This document shows, piece by piece, positions 1-7,497 of a DNA stretch of 42,528 nucleotides. The notes beneath the pieces were generated by a model that made no database searches, was not told the origin of the DNA, and saw only the letters and a list, made by a program, of their open reading frames with translations. The DNA lies in the NCBI RefSeq assembly GCF_012844455.2, contig NZ_JABBCQ020000024.1:1-42528 (forward strand), read 5' to 3'. How positions within the stretch are numbered: position 1 is the stretch's first letter; each line of letters begins with the position of its first letter. The DNA is from Comamonas suwonensis (GTDB lineage Bacteria > Pseudomonadota > Gammaproteobacteria > Burkholderiales > Burkholderiaceae_C). Both the position numbers and the translations under genes were made by a program.

Positions 1-1
1 T

Positions 2-1042
2 AATGGCGAAGTATTTTCTGATGTTGGAGATTTTTTAAGAAAAACTACTTCCCTTGTAAAAGGTGACTATAGAGATAATTTTTACATTGCTGAGATAGAT
101 TATTTTTCGGGGGATGATCATGCTCCCGAAGTGATCATAAGAATTAAAAAGCTGACTGAGTTCATAAAGAGCTTGCGTGAATTTGTTGCCCTATCTATTG
201 ATAGAGAACAGGCAATGCAAGGAAGCAAGATATTTTTCTTGAAACCTTCTGATGGGAAAAGTCCACAGAAAGCAGCTACATTAAAGATCCGAGTAAATTC
301 TGATACAGTAATCCATAATATCAATGGATTTAGTATACTCAAGGCTCTAATCAATCCTAAGCATAAAGAGGTTAAAACGCAGGTTGAAGAGCGTATATTA
401 CTCATGAATACTGCAATTGCGCAGATAATTGATGAGTGTGAAGATGATGATGATGCGGATTTTGATTATCTTGTAAAAAATTGGGGGAAGGTCAATAAAA
501 AATATTTACATGACTTGCATGCCTATGTGAGTACATTTTCTTTTGATGCGGTTAAAAAGAAAATTTCAGATGGCCTTATAGAAAGTACAACAAAAATAAA
601 TAACTCAATTGGAGAGGTCGCTACTAAGCTTTTAGCTATTCCTGCCTCACTTGGCGCTTTAATAGTCGTTGGAGGTTCAACAAGCACTGTAGCTTTTATT
701 TTTGGTATTATTGGTGTTATTGTTGCTAGTTTGATTATATTGAGGACTATCTGGCATTATCAAAAGCAAATTGAAAACTTGGCAAAGAGTTTTGATTTTA
801 ATATGAGAGAGGCAACCAAAGCCAAGAAGACATTTAGTCGAACAATACAAGAGGAGATAAAAAGAATCAATGATTCGCATGAGAAGCAGAAAGACGCAAT
901 AGGGTTTTCTTTTTTCTTTTATTACTTGGTTGCATTACTGCCAATTTTTGGGTCTTTGTATTATATATTTGAGGCTCTGTGGCCAATATTAGTTTTTGAT
1001 CACTATCTCTATAAATACTGCCTTACCTTTAATGTTCGATAG
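2..1042 (+). CDS. Membrane protein of unknown function, 5' end outside window
   Basis: The reading frame is open from base 2 with no stop, so the GTG at 131 is only an internal codon and the gene starts left of the window. The visible part is about 346 residues. Its N-terminal two thirds are hydrophilic and charged, with an acidic stretch (CEDDDDADFDY) near the codons at 440-470. A hydrophobic hairpin follows (codons about 640-760, rich in Ala, Val, Ile and Gly), then a Lys/Glu-rich probable coiled coil and a last hydrophobic segment at 900-1005. The DNA is much more AT-rich than the phage genes to its right, which suggests recent transfer. I do not recognise the family. The stop overlaps the end of the convergent gene at 1029-1484 by 14 bases. 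Confidence 0.75.
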   Translation, partial: NGEVFSDVGDFLRKTTSLVKGDYRDNFYIAEIDYFSGDDHAPEVIIRIKKLTEFIKSLREFVALSIDREQAMQGSKIFFLKPSDGKSPQKAATLKIRVNSDTVIHNINGFSILKALINPKHKEVKTQVEERILLMNTAIAQIIDECEDDDDADFDYLVKNWGKVNKKYLHDLHAYVSTFSFDAVKKKISDGLIESTTKINNSIGEVATKLLAIPASLGALIVVGGSTSTVAFIFGIIGVIVASLIILRTIWHYQKQIENLAKSFDFNMREATKAKKTFSRTIQEEIKRINDSHEKQKDAIGFSFFFYYLVALLPIFGSLYYIFEALWPILVFDHYLYKYCLTFNVR

Positions 1043-1484
1043 TTTTTTTACTTTTTAGTAAGCGGACGGAATATTTTTGCACACCATACAAAATTGCGAA
1101 AGTCTCACTAAGTTCATACCATCGGCCTCCAGGAGCACCGCCTCCATGCATTTCACCAAGGCATGAGCATTCGCAGTGAAGTCCTTGAGCTTCCCAGCAC
1201 TTACTTGCACAAATCGAAGTCTCTCGACGTAGCTGAATAACGTGGCATTTTTTGTAGCGAGAAAGGCAAAGCTTCGTGACTCGCTCAAACCAAGCTTGTG
1301 GTACTTCCCAGGATTTGTACTGAGAGTTCCATTCTGGTTTTCGTGCTTCTTCGTTTCTTAGCCATTCGTAGTTATCCTTTTGATAAGGAAGCTTGACAAG
1401 TATGGTGAGTGGGCGACTCCTTCTGAAAACAATCGGAATCTTTGAGTGTCTCCATATGTCTGCTAAGTTTAGGTTCTCGCTCAT
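1029..1484 (-). CDS. Cysteine-rich hypothetical protein
   Basis: A 151-residue soluble protein with ATG at 1484. The N-terminal half is basic and aromatic (a WNSQYKSWEVPQAW segment). The C-terminal half holds a dense Cys/His cluster: CASKCWEAQGLHCECSC followed by LGEMHGGG, then RWYELSE. From memory, this Cys-x3-Cys-x6-Cys-x-Cys-x-Cys...HG pattern recurs in small hypothetical proteins of phages and islands and suggests a structural metal site; that is recall, not a search. No Shine-Dalgarno sequence is obvious. It runs tail to tail into the membrane-protein gene on the left. Composition is AT-rich like that neighbour, so the two probably arrived together. Function unknown. Confidence 0.65.
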   Translation of the reverse strand: MSENLNLADIWRHSKIPIVFRRSRPLTILVKLPYQKDNYEWLRNEEARKPEWNSQYKSWEVPQAWFERVTKLCLSRYKKCHVIQLRRETSICASKCWEAQGLHCECSCLGEMHGGGAPGGRWYELSETFAILYGVQKYSVRLLKSKKTIEH

Positions 1485-1576
1485 TCGTTTCTCTATAGAT
1501 TAATAATCTAATTGTCATTGTCACTTATATGTTTCTAGTTGTAAAACGATGAGTTCTGCATGATAGAATTTTCAAC

Positions 1577-1837
1577 ATCACGCCCGTAAGCGTGATCTGG
1601 GCTTGGCGGCCCGGTCAACCAAGGCGCAGCAGCCGCGCCATTACTTCATGGTCTGCGGCTTTTTTGCTTTTAAGAGCATGCCTGCGCGCGCATGGCTCCG
1701 TTTTACGGTGGGCCGTGTGGGGACACCCGCGAGGGTGTGCCGGCTCCTTGGTCCGGTCCGCCAACCCTGCACGGTCCATCACCTTTGCTTGGCGGCCTGG
1801 GTGATGGGTTGAAAACCTCGTCACCAAGGAGCCTGTC
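1577..1837 (+). promoter_or_regulatory. Structured leader of the first rha gene
   Basis: This non-coding stretch holds three elements in order. First is a perfect 7-bp hairpin, ATCACGC/GCGTGAT (1577-1583, 1590-1596), with CCGTAA in the loop. Second is a terminator-like stem AGCCGC/GCGGCT (1631-1636, 1655-1660) followed by a run of T. Third is a long-range inverted repeat: the block at 1603-1624 (TTGGCGGCCCGG...CCAAGG) can pair with 1748-1767 (CCTTGGTCCGGTCCGCCAA), and a further partial copy starts near 1790. The ribosome site AAGGAG lies just before the ATG at 1838. The same order of elements precedes the second rha gene. Attenuation is inferred. A short ORF at 1603-1812 crosses the region, but I cannot tell whether it is translated. 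Confidence 0.5.
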
Positions 1838-2623
1838 ATGGCTGGCATTTCTACTGCTTCGTCTACTGTCGTCGTATCTGCTCAACCTAAGCTTGATATT
1901 CACGATGGCATCGTCACCACCACTAGCAGCCAAATCGCTGCACACTTCGGAAAACAGCACAAAGCAGTGCTGCGAGCCATCCGAAATTTGAGTGGTGTGG
2001 TGGAGGCTGATTTCTATCAGCGCAACTTTGTGCCAATACAAATCAGCACCGACCTCGGTATGGGCCGTACCCGCAAAGACCCCGCCTATCTCATCACCCG
2101 CGATGGCTTTGTGTTCTTGGTGATGGGGTTCATCGGCAAGGAAGCCGCAGCATGGAAAGTTGCCTACTTGGCTGCCTTCAATCGCATGGAGGCCGAGCTG
2201 CAAAAGCCTGCACAAGACCCACAGCGCATCCAGCTCGCCCAGCGTCTGGCCACCCAGGCGGCAGCCCAGGTCACGCAGGCCGTGTTCGACGCCGTGATGG
2301 CCGCCGACAATACCGACTGGCGCCACGCCCGCTACCTGCTCAACCTGGGCTACGACCGCGAAGGCCAGCCCAGCGTGCCCCATGCCCAGCCCATTGGCGA
2401 CGACCAGATGATTGTCTCCTTCAACGCGCTGCCCGAGCGCATCGGCAGCGGCGAGATCCTCTCCGCCACCGACGCCCAGCTCGCCACCCTGGCCACAGCC
2501 TGCACCCAGCGCCTCACCCAACGCGCCCAGCACCGCGAGAAGCAGGCCGCCAAGCCCAACCTTCCCGCTACGCAACCAGCACCCAGCCTGCCACCCGGCA
2601 CGCTGATGATGACCTTTAGGTAA
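1838..2623 (+). CDS. rha: Rha-family phage regulatory protein (copy 1)
   Basis: A 261-residue protein of the pRha phage regulator family. Residues about 28-120 form the Rha domain: SSQIAAHFGKQHKAVLRAI, then YLITRDGFVFLVMGF and AYLAAFNRMEAEL. The C-terminal half (about 130-240) matches the second rha product at 25355-26158 closely, including an identical segment (ATDAQLATLATACTQRL and the following QRAQHREKQ). The start is fixed by AAGGAG about 6 bases before the ATG. Rha proteins are prophage regulators whose overproduction blocks growth of some phages on hosts lacking IHF. Here the gene sits upstream of the phage late genes, close to where early regulation would lie. The C-terminal tail is Pro/Ala-rich. 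A hairpin terminator follows. Confidence 0.85.
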   Translation: MAGISTASSTVVVSAQPKLDIHDGIVTTTSSQIAAHFGKQHKAVLRAIRNLSGVVEADFYQRNFVPIQISTDLGMGRTRKDPAYLITRDGFVFLVMGFIGKEAAAWKVAYLAAFNRMEAELQKPAQDPQRIQLAQRLATQAAAQVTQAVFDAVMAADNTDWRHARYLLNLGYDREGQPSVPHAQPIGDDQMIVSFNALPERIGSGEILSATDAQLATLATACTQRLTQRAQHREKQAAKPNLPATQPAPSLPPGTLMMTFR

Positions 2624-2640
2624 TCAGTTTTGATAGCGGT

Positions 2641-2663
2641 TAGCGCTTGATGGGTAAGCGCTA
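2641..2663. repeat. Small intergenic inverted repeat (TAGCGCTT/AAGCGCTA)
   Basis: A perfect 8-bp inverted repeat with a GATGGGT loop, 18 bases past the rha stop. Related pieces occur at 23928-23940, 25331-25345 and 24662-24680 (GCTGGCAGCTATCAA or AGCGCTTGTAGCTATCAAA), always between genes. From memory, such repeats are widespread in Comamonas and Acidovorax intergenic DNA; this is one basis for the host assignment. Confidence 0.6.
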
Positions 2664-2698
2664 GAGGCTGTTGTTGTTTGAATCTATTAGTGCATTGA

Positions 2699-2734
2699 AA
2701 AAGCCCCTGCTGGCATTGGCTGGCTGGGGCTTTT
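2699..2734. terminator. Bidirectional terminator between convergent genes
   Basis: AAAAGCCCC (2699-2707) pairs with GGGGCTTTT (2726-2734) across an 18-base loop, with A and T runs on the two flanks. It lies between the end of rha on the + strand and the end of the membrane-protein gene on the - strand, so it can serve both. Confidence 0.75.
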
Positions 2735-2765
2735 CTATGGTCGCTCTGGTCGTGTGAGCTGTATC

Positions 2766-3707
2766 TCAAGAGTTGCCTGAGTTCTTCTTGTGCTTAGCTA
2801 GGGCATTGTCACTAGGCGCAGATGGCTGGCGGATCAATGCAAGGCAGACTGCTGCAATGAGTGTGCCAAGGCCTGGCTCGCGTCTTGGCGAGGGTTGCAG
2901 TGTTTCTGCGGGTGCTTGTGCCACTGGGGGCGGGGCAGGTGGCTCCATGCGATGGAGCCGGATGAGATCGCGTAGCAAGTAATCCAGCGTCACTTGCCGG
3001 TTGTGCAGTACAGGGAATAGGGACGAAAAGAGATATAGGACTAGCTCAAGAATCTGGCGCAGAACTTGATATGAAACGACGCCCCCAATGAATGTTACGA
3101 CGGCGAGCTGTGCCAGTGCCTTCAAAAAAGCCCAGGTTCCTTCATCACCCATCGTCTCCATGAAGTTCAAGGCTTCACTCTTGCCTAGAAAGGCGATAAC
3201 CAGACCAATCAACGCGGTCATGAGTGTCAGCAGCCGCGCTTTGGATTCAGGGTCGTAGATTTTGGGCAATAGCTCTGCAAAGTCTTTGTCAGAGGTCGTA
3301 CGGCAGGCTTTTTCCAGGGCCCGAAGTTCAATGATTTCTTTGGCTGTTGCCATGAACTTCCACGCGGGCCTTTCAAGAAGTCCCTCCAATTTTTCCCTTT
3401 TGGAGTTGGCTAAGCGTTCAACGGGCTTTGTATCGCTGTCTGCGCTGGTCGCACGCACGGTGAGACGGAAACGTTCAAAGGCTATTAGCCCGCACGAAAG
3501 AAGGAAAGCCACTTCCGAGGCAAAGAATTGCCAGTACGTCTTCTCGAAAGACGGTGTGGACTCGAAAAAGAACTCGTAGCCAAAGTAGATGAAGAAGGCG
3601 AGCGACAGTGCCCAAAGGTACCAATGCCCGCTTTTGAGACCTGGAAACGCACCTCTTGGCTCGAATTCCTTGAAGTAGGCCGCGGCTATCTTGTAGTACT
3701 CGTCCAT
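2766..3707 (-). CDS. Multi-pass membrane protein in the place of phage terminase
   Basis: A 313-residue protein. The ATG at 3707 is preferred over an upstream TTG because GAGAGGG lies 4-5 bases before it. Hydrophobic segments lie near residues 29-48 (YLWALSLAFFIYFGY), 63-80, 160-178 and 190-228, with basic and acidic linkers between, so four or more membrane spans are likely. The C-terminus is Pro/Ala-rich and ends in Lys/Asn. I do not recognise the family. It reads against the phage late genes and occupies the stretch before gpW where lambda-like phages carry terminase. That position suggests a cargo gene, perhaps for superinfection exclusion, but nothing in the sequence proves it. Confidence 0.7.
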   Translation of the reverse strand: MDEYYKIAAAYFKEFEPRGAFPGLKSGHWYLWALSLAFFIYFGYEFFFESTPSFEKTYWQFFASEVAFLLSCGLIAFERFRLTVRATSADSDTKPVERLANSKREKLEGLLERPAWKFMATAKEIIELRALEKACRTTSDKDFAELLPKIYDPESKARLLTLMTALIGLVIAFLGKSEALNFMETMGDEGTWAFLKALAQLAVVTFIGGVVSYQVLRQILELVLYLFSSLFPVLHNRQVTLDYLLRDLIRLHRMEPPAPPPVAQAPAETLQPSPRREPGLGTLIAAVCLALIRQPSAPSDNALAKHKKNSGNS

Positions 3708-3800
3708 TTTCCCTCTCAAGATATTGTTTTCTGTGCTGGGTATCTTATCTTTGCTATTAATTTGATTGTTGATGTTATTGCTGAATAAGCGTTCGTAGCC

Positions 3801-3842
3801 TGCGACATGTTTTTGTGACAGCCGTCACATGGCTTTGTCGCA
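3801..3842. promoter_or_regulatory. Two concentric palindromes before the late operon
   Basis: The inner pair TGTGA-N6-TCACA (3814-3829) and the outer pair TGCGACA/TGTCGCA (3801-3807, 3836-3842) share the same centre at 3821.5. The inner pair equals the E. coli CRP consensus half-sites with the correct 6-base spacing. The palindrome lies between the divergent membrane-protein gene and the first phage late gene, so it could be an operator for either. It overlaps the upstream ATG (3829) of the gpW frame, which is one reason I prefer the start at 3865. Confidence 0.5.
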
Positions 3843-3864
3843 GCCATCCGCCGACCATCGGCGC

Positions 3865-4107
3865 ATGGGTCTTTACAGCCATCTCACCACCGAACAGCTC
3901 ACCGCCCGGCGCGACAGCTATCTAGCCGCCATCGATGCGCGCCTGACCGGCCCCACGCAGGCCAGCCACAGCACCGACGGCGTGGGCGCGCGCTCCGTGC
4001 AGTTCAATGCCGACACGACGCAGCTGCGCCGCGCCATTGACGACATCAACGCCGAGCTGCTGCGCCGTACCGGCCAGCCAGCGCGCAAGCCCATCTACCT
4101 GGTGTAA
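3865..4107 (+). CDS. gpW-like phage head-tail joining protein
   Basis: An 80-residue protein beginning MGLYSHLTTEQLTARRD. It resembles the small alpha/beta gpW family: an N-terminal helix (residues 8-24), a central beta hairpin (GARSVQFNADT) and a C-terminal helix (LRRAIDDINAELLRR). In lambda, gpW closes the filled head below the portal before tail attachment. The next gene is the portal, as in lambda, where W precedes B. An in-frame ATG at 3829 would add 12 residues, but neither start has a clear ribosome site and the resemblance begins at 3865. In lambda the large terminase gene lies directly upstream; here it is absent. Confidence 0.75.
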   Translation: MGLYSHLTTEQLTARRDSYLAAIDARLTGPTQASHSTDGVGARSVQFNADTTQLRRAIDDINAELLRRTGQPARKPIYLV

Positions 4108-4109
4108 GC

Positions 4110-5701
4110 ATGGGCCGCAGCACACGCCAGAACCGCCAAAGCCGCGCCCGTGCATCTGTTGCGCAGGGCGGCGCGGCCATGTCTGCCCACCAGGGCGCAT
4201 CGCACACCGATCTGGCCCTGCGTGACTGGCAGCCGTTTGCCGGCAGTGCCGACGCTGATTTACTCCCCGAACTGGACACGCTGACCAGCCGCAGCCGAGA
4301 CCTGGCCCGCAATGACGGGCTGATGGCCGGTGGCATTCAAACCCACCGCGATAACGTGGTGGCGCGGTGCTGCGCCTATCTGCCTTGCCCGATTACCGCC
4401 TGCTGGGCTGGACGCCCGAGCAAGCCCGCGAGTGGGGCAACAAGGTAGAGGCGCACTTTCGCAGCTGGGCCGACACCACGGATTGCGATGCCGCCCGCAC
4501 GCTGGATTTGCTGGGCCTGACCGTGCTGGCCCTGGGCGGCGAAATGATTAACGGCGATGCGGTGGCCATTCCCAAATGGTTGCCCCGGCCCGACAGCCCC
4601 TGGGCCACGCGCATCAGCGTGATTGAGGCCGACCGGTTGGAGACGCCGCCCCACCTGCAGGGCATGGCCCGCATTCGCCGGGGTGTGGAGTTTGACCGCG
4701 AAGGCGCACCCATTGCTTACCACTTTCAGGCAGCGCACCCAGGCGATGCGCTGTACCTGCGCGGCGATGAATCCATGGACCTGAACTGCTGGGAGCGCGT
4801 GCCGGCCTTCACGCCCTGGGGACGCCGCCGTGTGGTGCATCTGCATTCCAAAGAGCGCACGGGCCAGAGCCGGGGCAAGCCCATCGTGAGCGCCGTGATG
4901 CGCGAGTTTCATATGGCGGGCAAATACGCTCAGAACGAGCTGCAGGCCAGCCTGGCCAATTCGCTGGTGGCGGCGTTTCTGGAGTCGGATCTGAGCCAGG
5001 AGGCCGCGTCGTCCTTGTTTGGCGAGGACCCGCGTGATGCGTGGAAGGACTCCGTCAAGCAGTCGCGCAGTATTGGTAAGTTGCAGGCCGGGGCGGTGAT
5101 TCCGCTGCCCGTGGGCGCGCGGCTGCAGTCGTTTACGCCAGGCCGCCCCAATGTGGCGTTCGAGGCTTTCATGCAATCCGTAGAGCGGCGCATTGCCGCA
5201 GGCATGAACCTGCCGTATGAGCTGTTTGCCAAAGACTTCAGCAAAGTGAACTACAGCAGCGCCCGCGCTGCGCTGTTGGAGGCATGGCGCTACTTTCACG
5301 GCCGCCGCCGCTGGCTGACCACCACCTGGCTCAAGCCCATTTTTGAGCTGTGGCTGGAAGAGGCGGTCAACGCGGGCGTGATCGACGCGCCCGGTTTTTA
5401 TGCCAACCGCTATGCCTATACCCGCTGCCGCTTTGTGTTTGGCGGCAAGGGCTGGGTGGACCCGGTGAAGGAAATCACCGCTGCCAAGCTGCGGCTGGAG
5501 ATTGGCGTTTCCACCCTGGAGCAGGAATGCGCAGAGCAGGGCCTGGACTGGGAAGAGGTGCTGCACCAGCAAAAGATTGAAGCCGAGCGCCGTGCCGAGC
5601 TGGGCCTGGTCAGCCCCATGGCCACCACCTGGATTGCCAACACCGCCGACAGCGGTGGCGACAAGGAAGAGGGCGCAGCCGCCCAAAAGGATGCGCCATG
5701 A
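4110..5701 (+). pseudogene. Lambda-type portal protein, frameshifted
   Basis: The first 84 codons (from ATG 4110) encode a portal N-terminus ending NDGLMAGGIQTHRDNVV. The frame then needs to shift at about 4361-4362: the following frame continues with LRLSALPDYRLLGW and runs to 5701. Adding one G in the GGTGGC stretch restores NVVGAVLRLSA, so a single-base deletion (or a read error) is the simplest reading. The rest looks intact: about 440 residues of the gpB/portal family, with RKPIVSAVMREFHMAGKY-like and PYELFAKDFSKVNYSS segments. The portal forms the dodecameric DNA entry ring of the head. A downstream GTG at 4367 would give only a truncated product lacking the N-terminus. The stop overlaps the protease start by 4 bases. 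Confidence 0.8.
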
Positions 5702-7080
5702 GCCGACCTTACCCGCATCTGGCCGACCGCCTGTTCAACACCCCACTGCTGCTGCACCCGCAAAAGCTGGACGCCATCATCGCCGGCATGGGCCAACGTC
5801 TGCTGGGCACCGATGCTTTGCAGTTCGCTGCCGCAGCACTCAGCCCCCGCGCGGCCTTGCCCGCCGAGATGTTTACCACCCGCAAGGGCGAGCGCACCGA
5901 GCGCGGCTACCGCGTGACTGAGGGCGTGGCCGTGATCAGCGCCATGGGCGGCCTGGTGCACCGCACCCGGCTGGAGGCCGACAGCAGCTTGCTGATTGGC
6001 TACAACGACCTGGCCGCCGACCTGGAAGACGCCCTGGCCAAGAGCGAAGTGCACGCCATTGCCCTGGTGATGGACAGCCCGGGCGGAGAAGTCTCTGGCG
6101 CGTTTGAGCTGGCAGAGCGCATTTACGCCGCACGCGGCAGCAAGCCCATTGTGGCCGTGGCCGACGGCATGGCTGCCAGTGCCGCCTACCTGGCTGCCAG
6201 CGCAGCCGATGAGGTGGTGCTTTCTGCCACGTCGTATGTGGGCTCGATTGGCGTGGTGATGCGCCATGTGGATTTCAGCCGCGCGCTGGCCAATGAGGGC
6301 ATCAGCGTTTCTCACATCTTTGCCGGCGACCACAAGGTGGATGGCAACCCCTATCAGCCCTTGCCCGATGCGGTGCGCGCCAACCTGCAGGCCGATATCG
6401 AGGGGCTGTACCAGATGTTCATTCAGGCCGTGGCCCAGCACCGGGGCATGACCGAGCAGGCCGTGCGTGACACGCGTGCCTCCGTTTACAGGGGTGTGGC
6501 TGCAGTGGCTGCACGCCTGGCAGACCGCATTGGCACGGCCGACGCCGTGATTGCCGAGCTGGCCGCCCGCCGTGCCCGCAGCTACCCCGCAGACGCGGGA
6601 ATGTCTTCACAACCCAAGGGAATCTCTATGACCCAACCCAGTACCGAAACCACGGCGGCGGCACCAGCCGCAACCACTACTACGACCGCAGTCGCGCCTG
6701 CCCAAGCTGCTGCTGCGGCCCCGGCCCCGGCCAGCTTGGAGCAAGCCCGCGCCGAAGGCGCTGCCGCAGAGCGCGCCCGTGTGGCCTCCATCCTGGGCCA
6801 TGCCAATGCATCGGCCAACCCGGCCATTACCCAGCAGTGCATCAGCACAGGCCTGAGTTCCGAGCAGGCCAAGGGCTTTCTGGATGTAGCACCGGCTGCC
6901 GCAGTGACGGCCGCAGCAGCCACTGCCAGCGCACCAGCCAACCCGTTTGCCCAGGCCATGGCGGCCATGGGCAACCCCGATGTCTCGGGCGTGGAAGCTG
7001 CCGCGCCTGACAGCGCAACCACTGCCAGCGCCCAGACCGAAGCGGGCTGGGGCCAGGCATTCGGCTATGGCAAGCGCTGA
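5698..7080 (+). CDS. S49-family prohead protease with scaffold C-terminus
   Basis: A 460-residue homologue of lambda gpC, which matures the prohead. Residues about 72-290 form the SppA/S49 protease domain: VMDSPGGEVSGA at 124-135, the probable catalytic serine Ser161 in DGMAASAAYLA, SYVGSIGVVMRH at 179-190, and the probable general-base lysine Lys213 in AGDHKVDGNPY. After about residue 300 the protein becomes Ala/Pro/Thr-rich and low in complexity, typical of a scaffold region. The start overlaps the portal stop (ATGA). A second ribosome site and ATG inside the gene probably produce the scaffold alone (see 6628-7080). Confidence 0.88.
   Translation: MSRPYPHLADRLFNTPLLLHPQKLDAIIAGMGQRLLGTDALQFAAAALSPRAALPAEMFTTRKGERTERGYRVTEGVAVISAMGGLVHRTRLEADSSLLIGYNDLAADLEDALAKSEVHAIALVMDSPGGEVSGAFELAERIYAARGSKPIVAVADGMAASAAYLAASAADEVVLSATSYVGSIGVVMRHVDFSRALANEGISVSHIFAGDHKVDGNPYQPLPDAVRANLQADIEGLYQMFIQAVAQHRGMTEQAVRDTRASVYRGVAAVAARLADRIGTADAVIAELAARRARSYPADAGMSSQPKGISMTQPSTETTAAAPAATTTTTAVAPAQAAAAAPAPASLEQARAEGAAAERARVASILGHANASANPAITQQCISTGLSSEQAKGFLDVAPAAAVTAAAATASAPANPFAQAMAAMGNPDVSGVEAAAPDSATTASAQTEAGWGQAFGYGKR
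6628..7080 (+). CDS. Nested in-frame scaffold protein (Nu3-like)
   Basis: Inside the protease gene and in the same frame, AAGGGA lies 6 bases before the ATG at 6628, giving a 150-residue product beginning MTQPSTETTAAAP. It is Ala/Thr/Pro-rich at first, then has helix-forming segments (SLEQARAEGAAAERARVAS) and ends in GWGQAFGYGKR. In lambda, the scaffold Nu3 is made in the same way from the 3' end of gene C, and the scaffold guides capsid assembly before proteolysis. The arrangement and the internal ribosome site are seen in the sequence; expression is inferred. Confidence 0.65.
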   Translation: MTQPSTETTAAAPAATTTTTAVAPAQAAAAAPAPASLEQARAEGAAAERARVASILGHANASANPAITQQCISTGLSSEQAKGFLDVAPAAAVTAAAATASAPANPFAQAMAAMGNPDVSGVEAAAPDSATTASAQTEAGWGQAFGYGKR

Positions 7081-7109
7081 TTCACCCTCATTCACCAGGA
7101 GCACACCCC

Positions 7110-7469
7110 ATGGAAACACTCGGCCCCGGCACCGCCTGCTATTTGGTCAGCGAAGCCAACGGCACCCGCTCGCGCGAAGTCGTCACTATCGCGCAAGGCC
7201 AGACCCTGCTGCCCGGCGCAGTGCTGGGCAAGGTCACTACCAGTGGCGAATACACGGCAGTCAACCCCAGCAGCGACGACGGCAGCCAGACCGCTGTTGC
7301 CGTGCTGTTTGCCGCAGTGGACAGCACTGCCGCTGCCCACGCCGCCGTCATCACCGCCCGCGATGCCGAAGTGGCCGCGCATGAGCTGGCTTGGCCTGCA
7401 GGCACGACCACACCCCAGAAAACCGCCGCGCTGGCCCAGTTGGCCGCCGTGGGCATTGTGGCGCGCTAA
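7110..7469 (+). CDS. Head decoration protein (lambda gpD-like)
   Basis: A 119-residue protein with AGGAG upstream of the ATG. It fits the gpD decoration family in size and position, between the protease/scaffold and the major capsid gene: an early segment with REVVTIAQGQTLLPGAVLG, a central AVLFAAVDSTAAAHAAVIT segment and a C-terminal helix (QKTAALAQLAAVGIVAR). gpD trimers stabilise the expanded head. No unusual residues are seen. Confidence 0.82.
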   Translation: METLGPGTACYLVSEANGTRSREVVTIAQGQTLLPGAVLGKVTTSGEYTAVNPSSDDGSQTAVAVLFAAVDSTAAAHAAVITARDAEVAAHELAWPAGTTTPQKTAALAQLAAVGIVAR

Positions 7470-7497
7470 GGCGCGCAGAAAGAACAAGGCACAACAC

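Noticed and set aside
1592..1812. Short ORFs in the first rha leader, possibly Icd/Ash-like
   Set aside because: They cross strong hairpins and a terminator-like stem, and no comparable ORF is kept in the second rha leader.
4376..5686. 436-residue frame opposite the portal gene
   Set aside because: Antisense shadow; the + strand frame clearly encodes portal.
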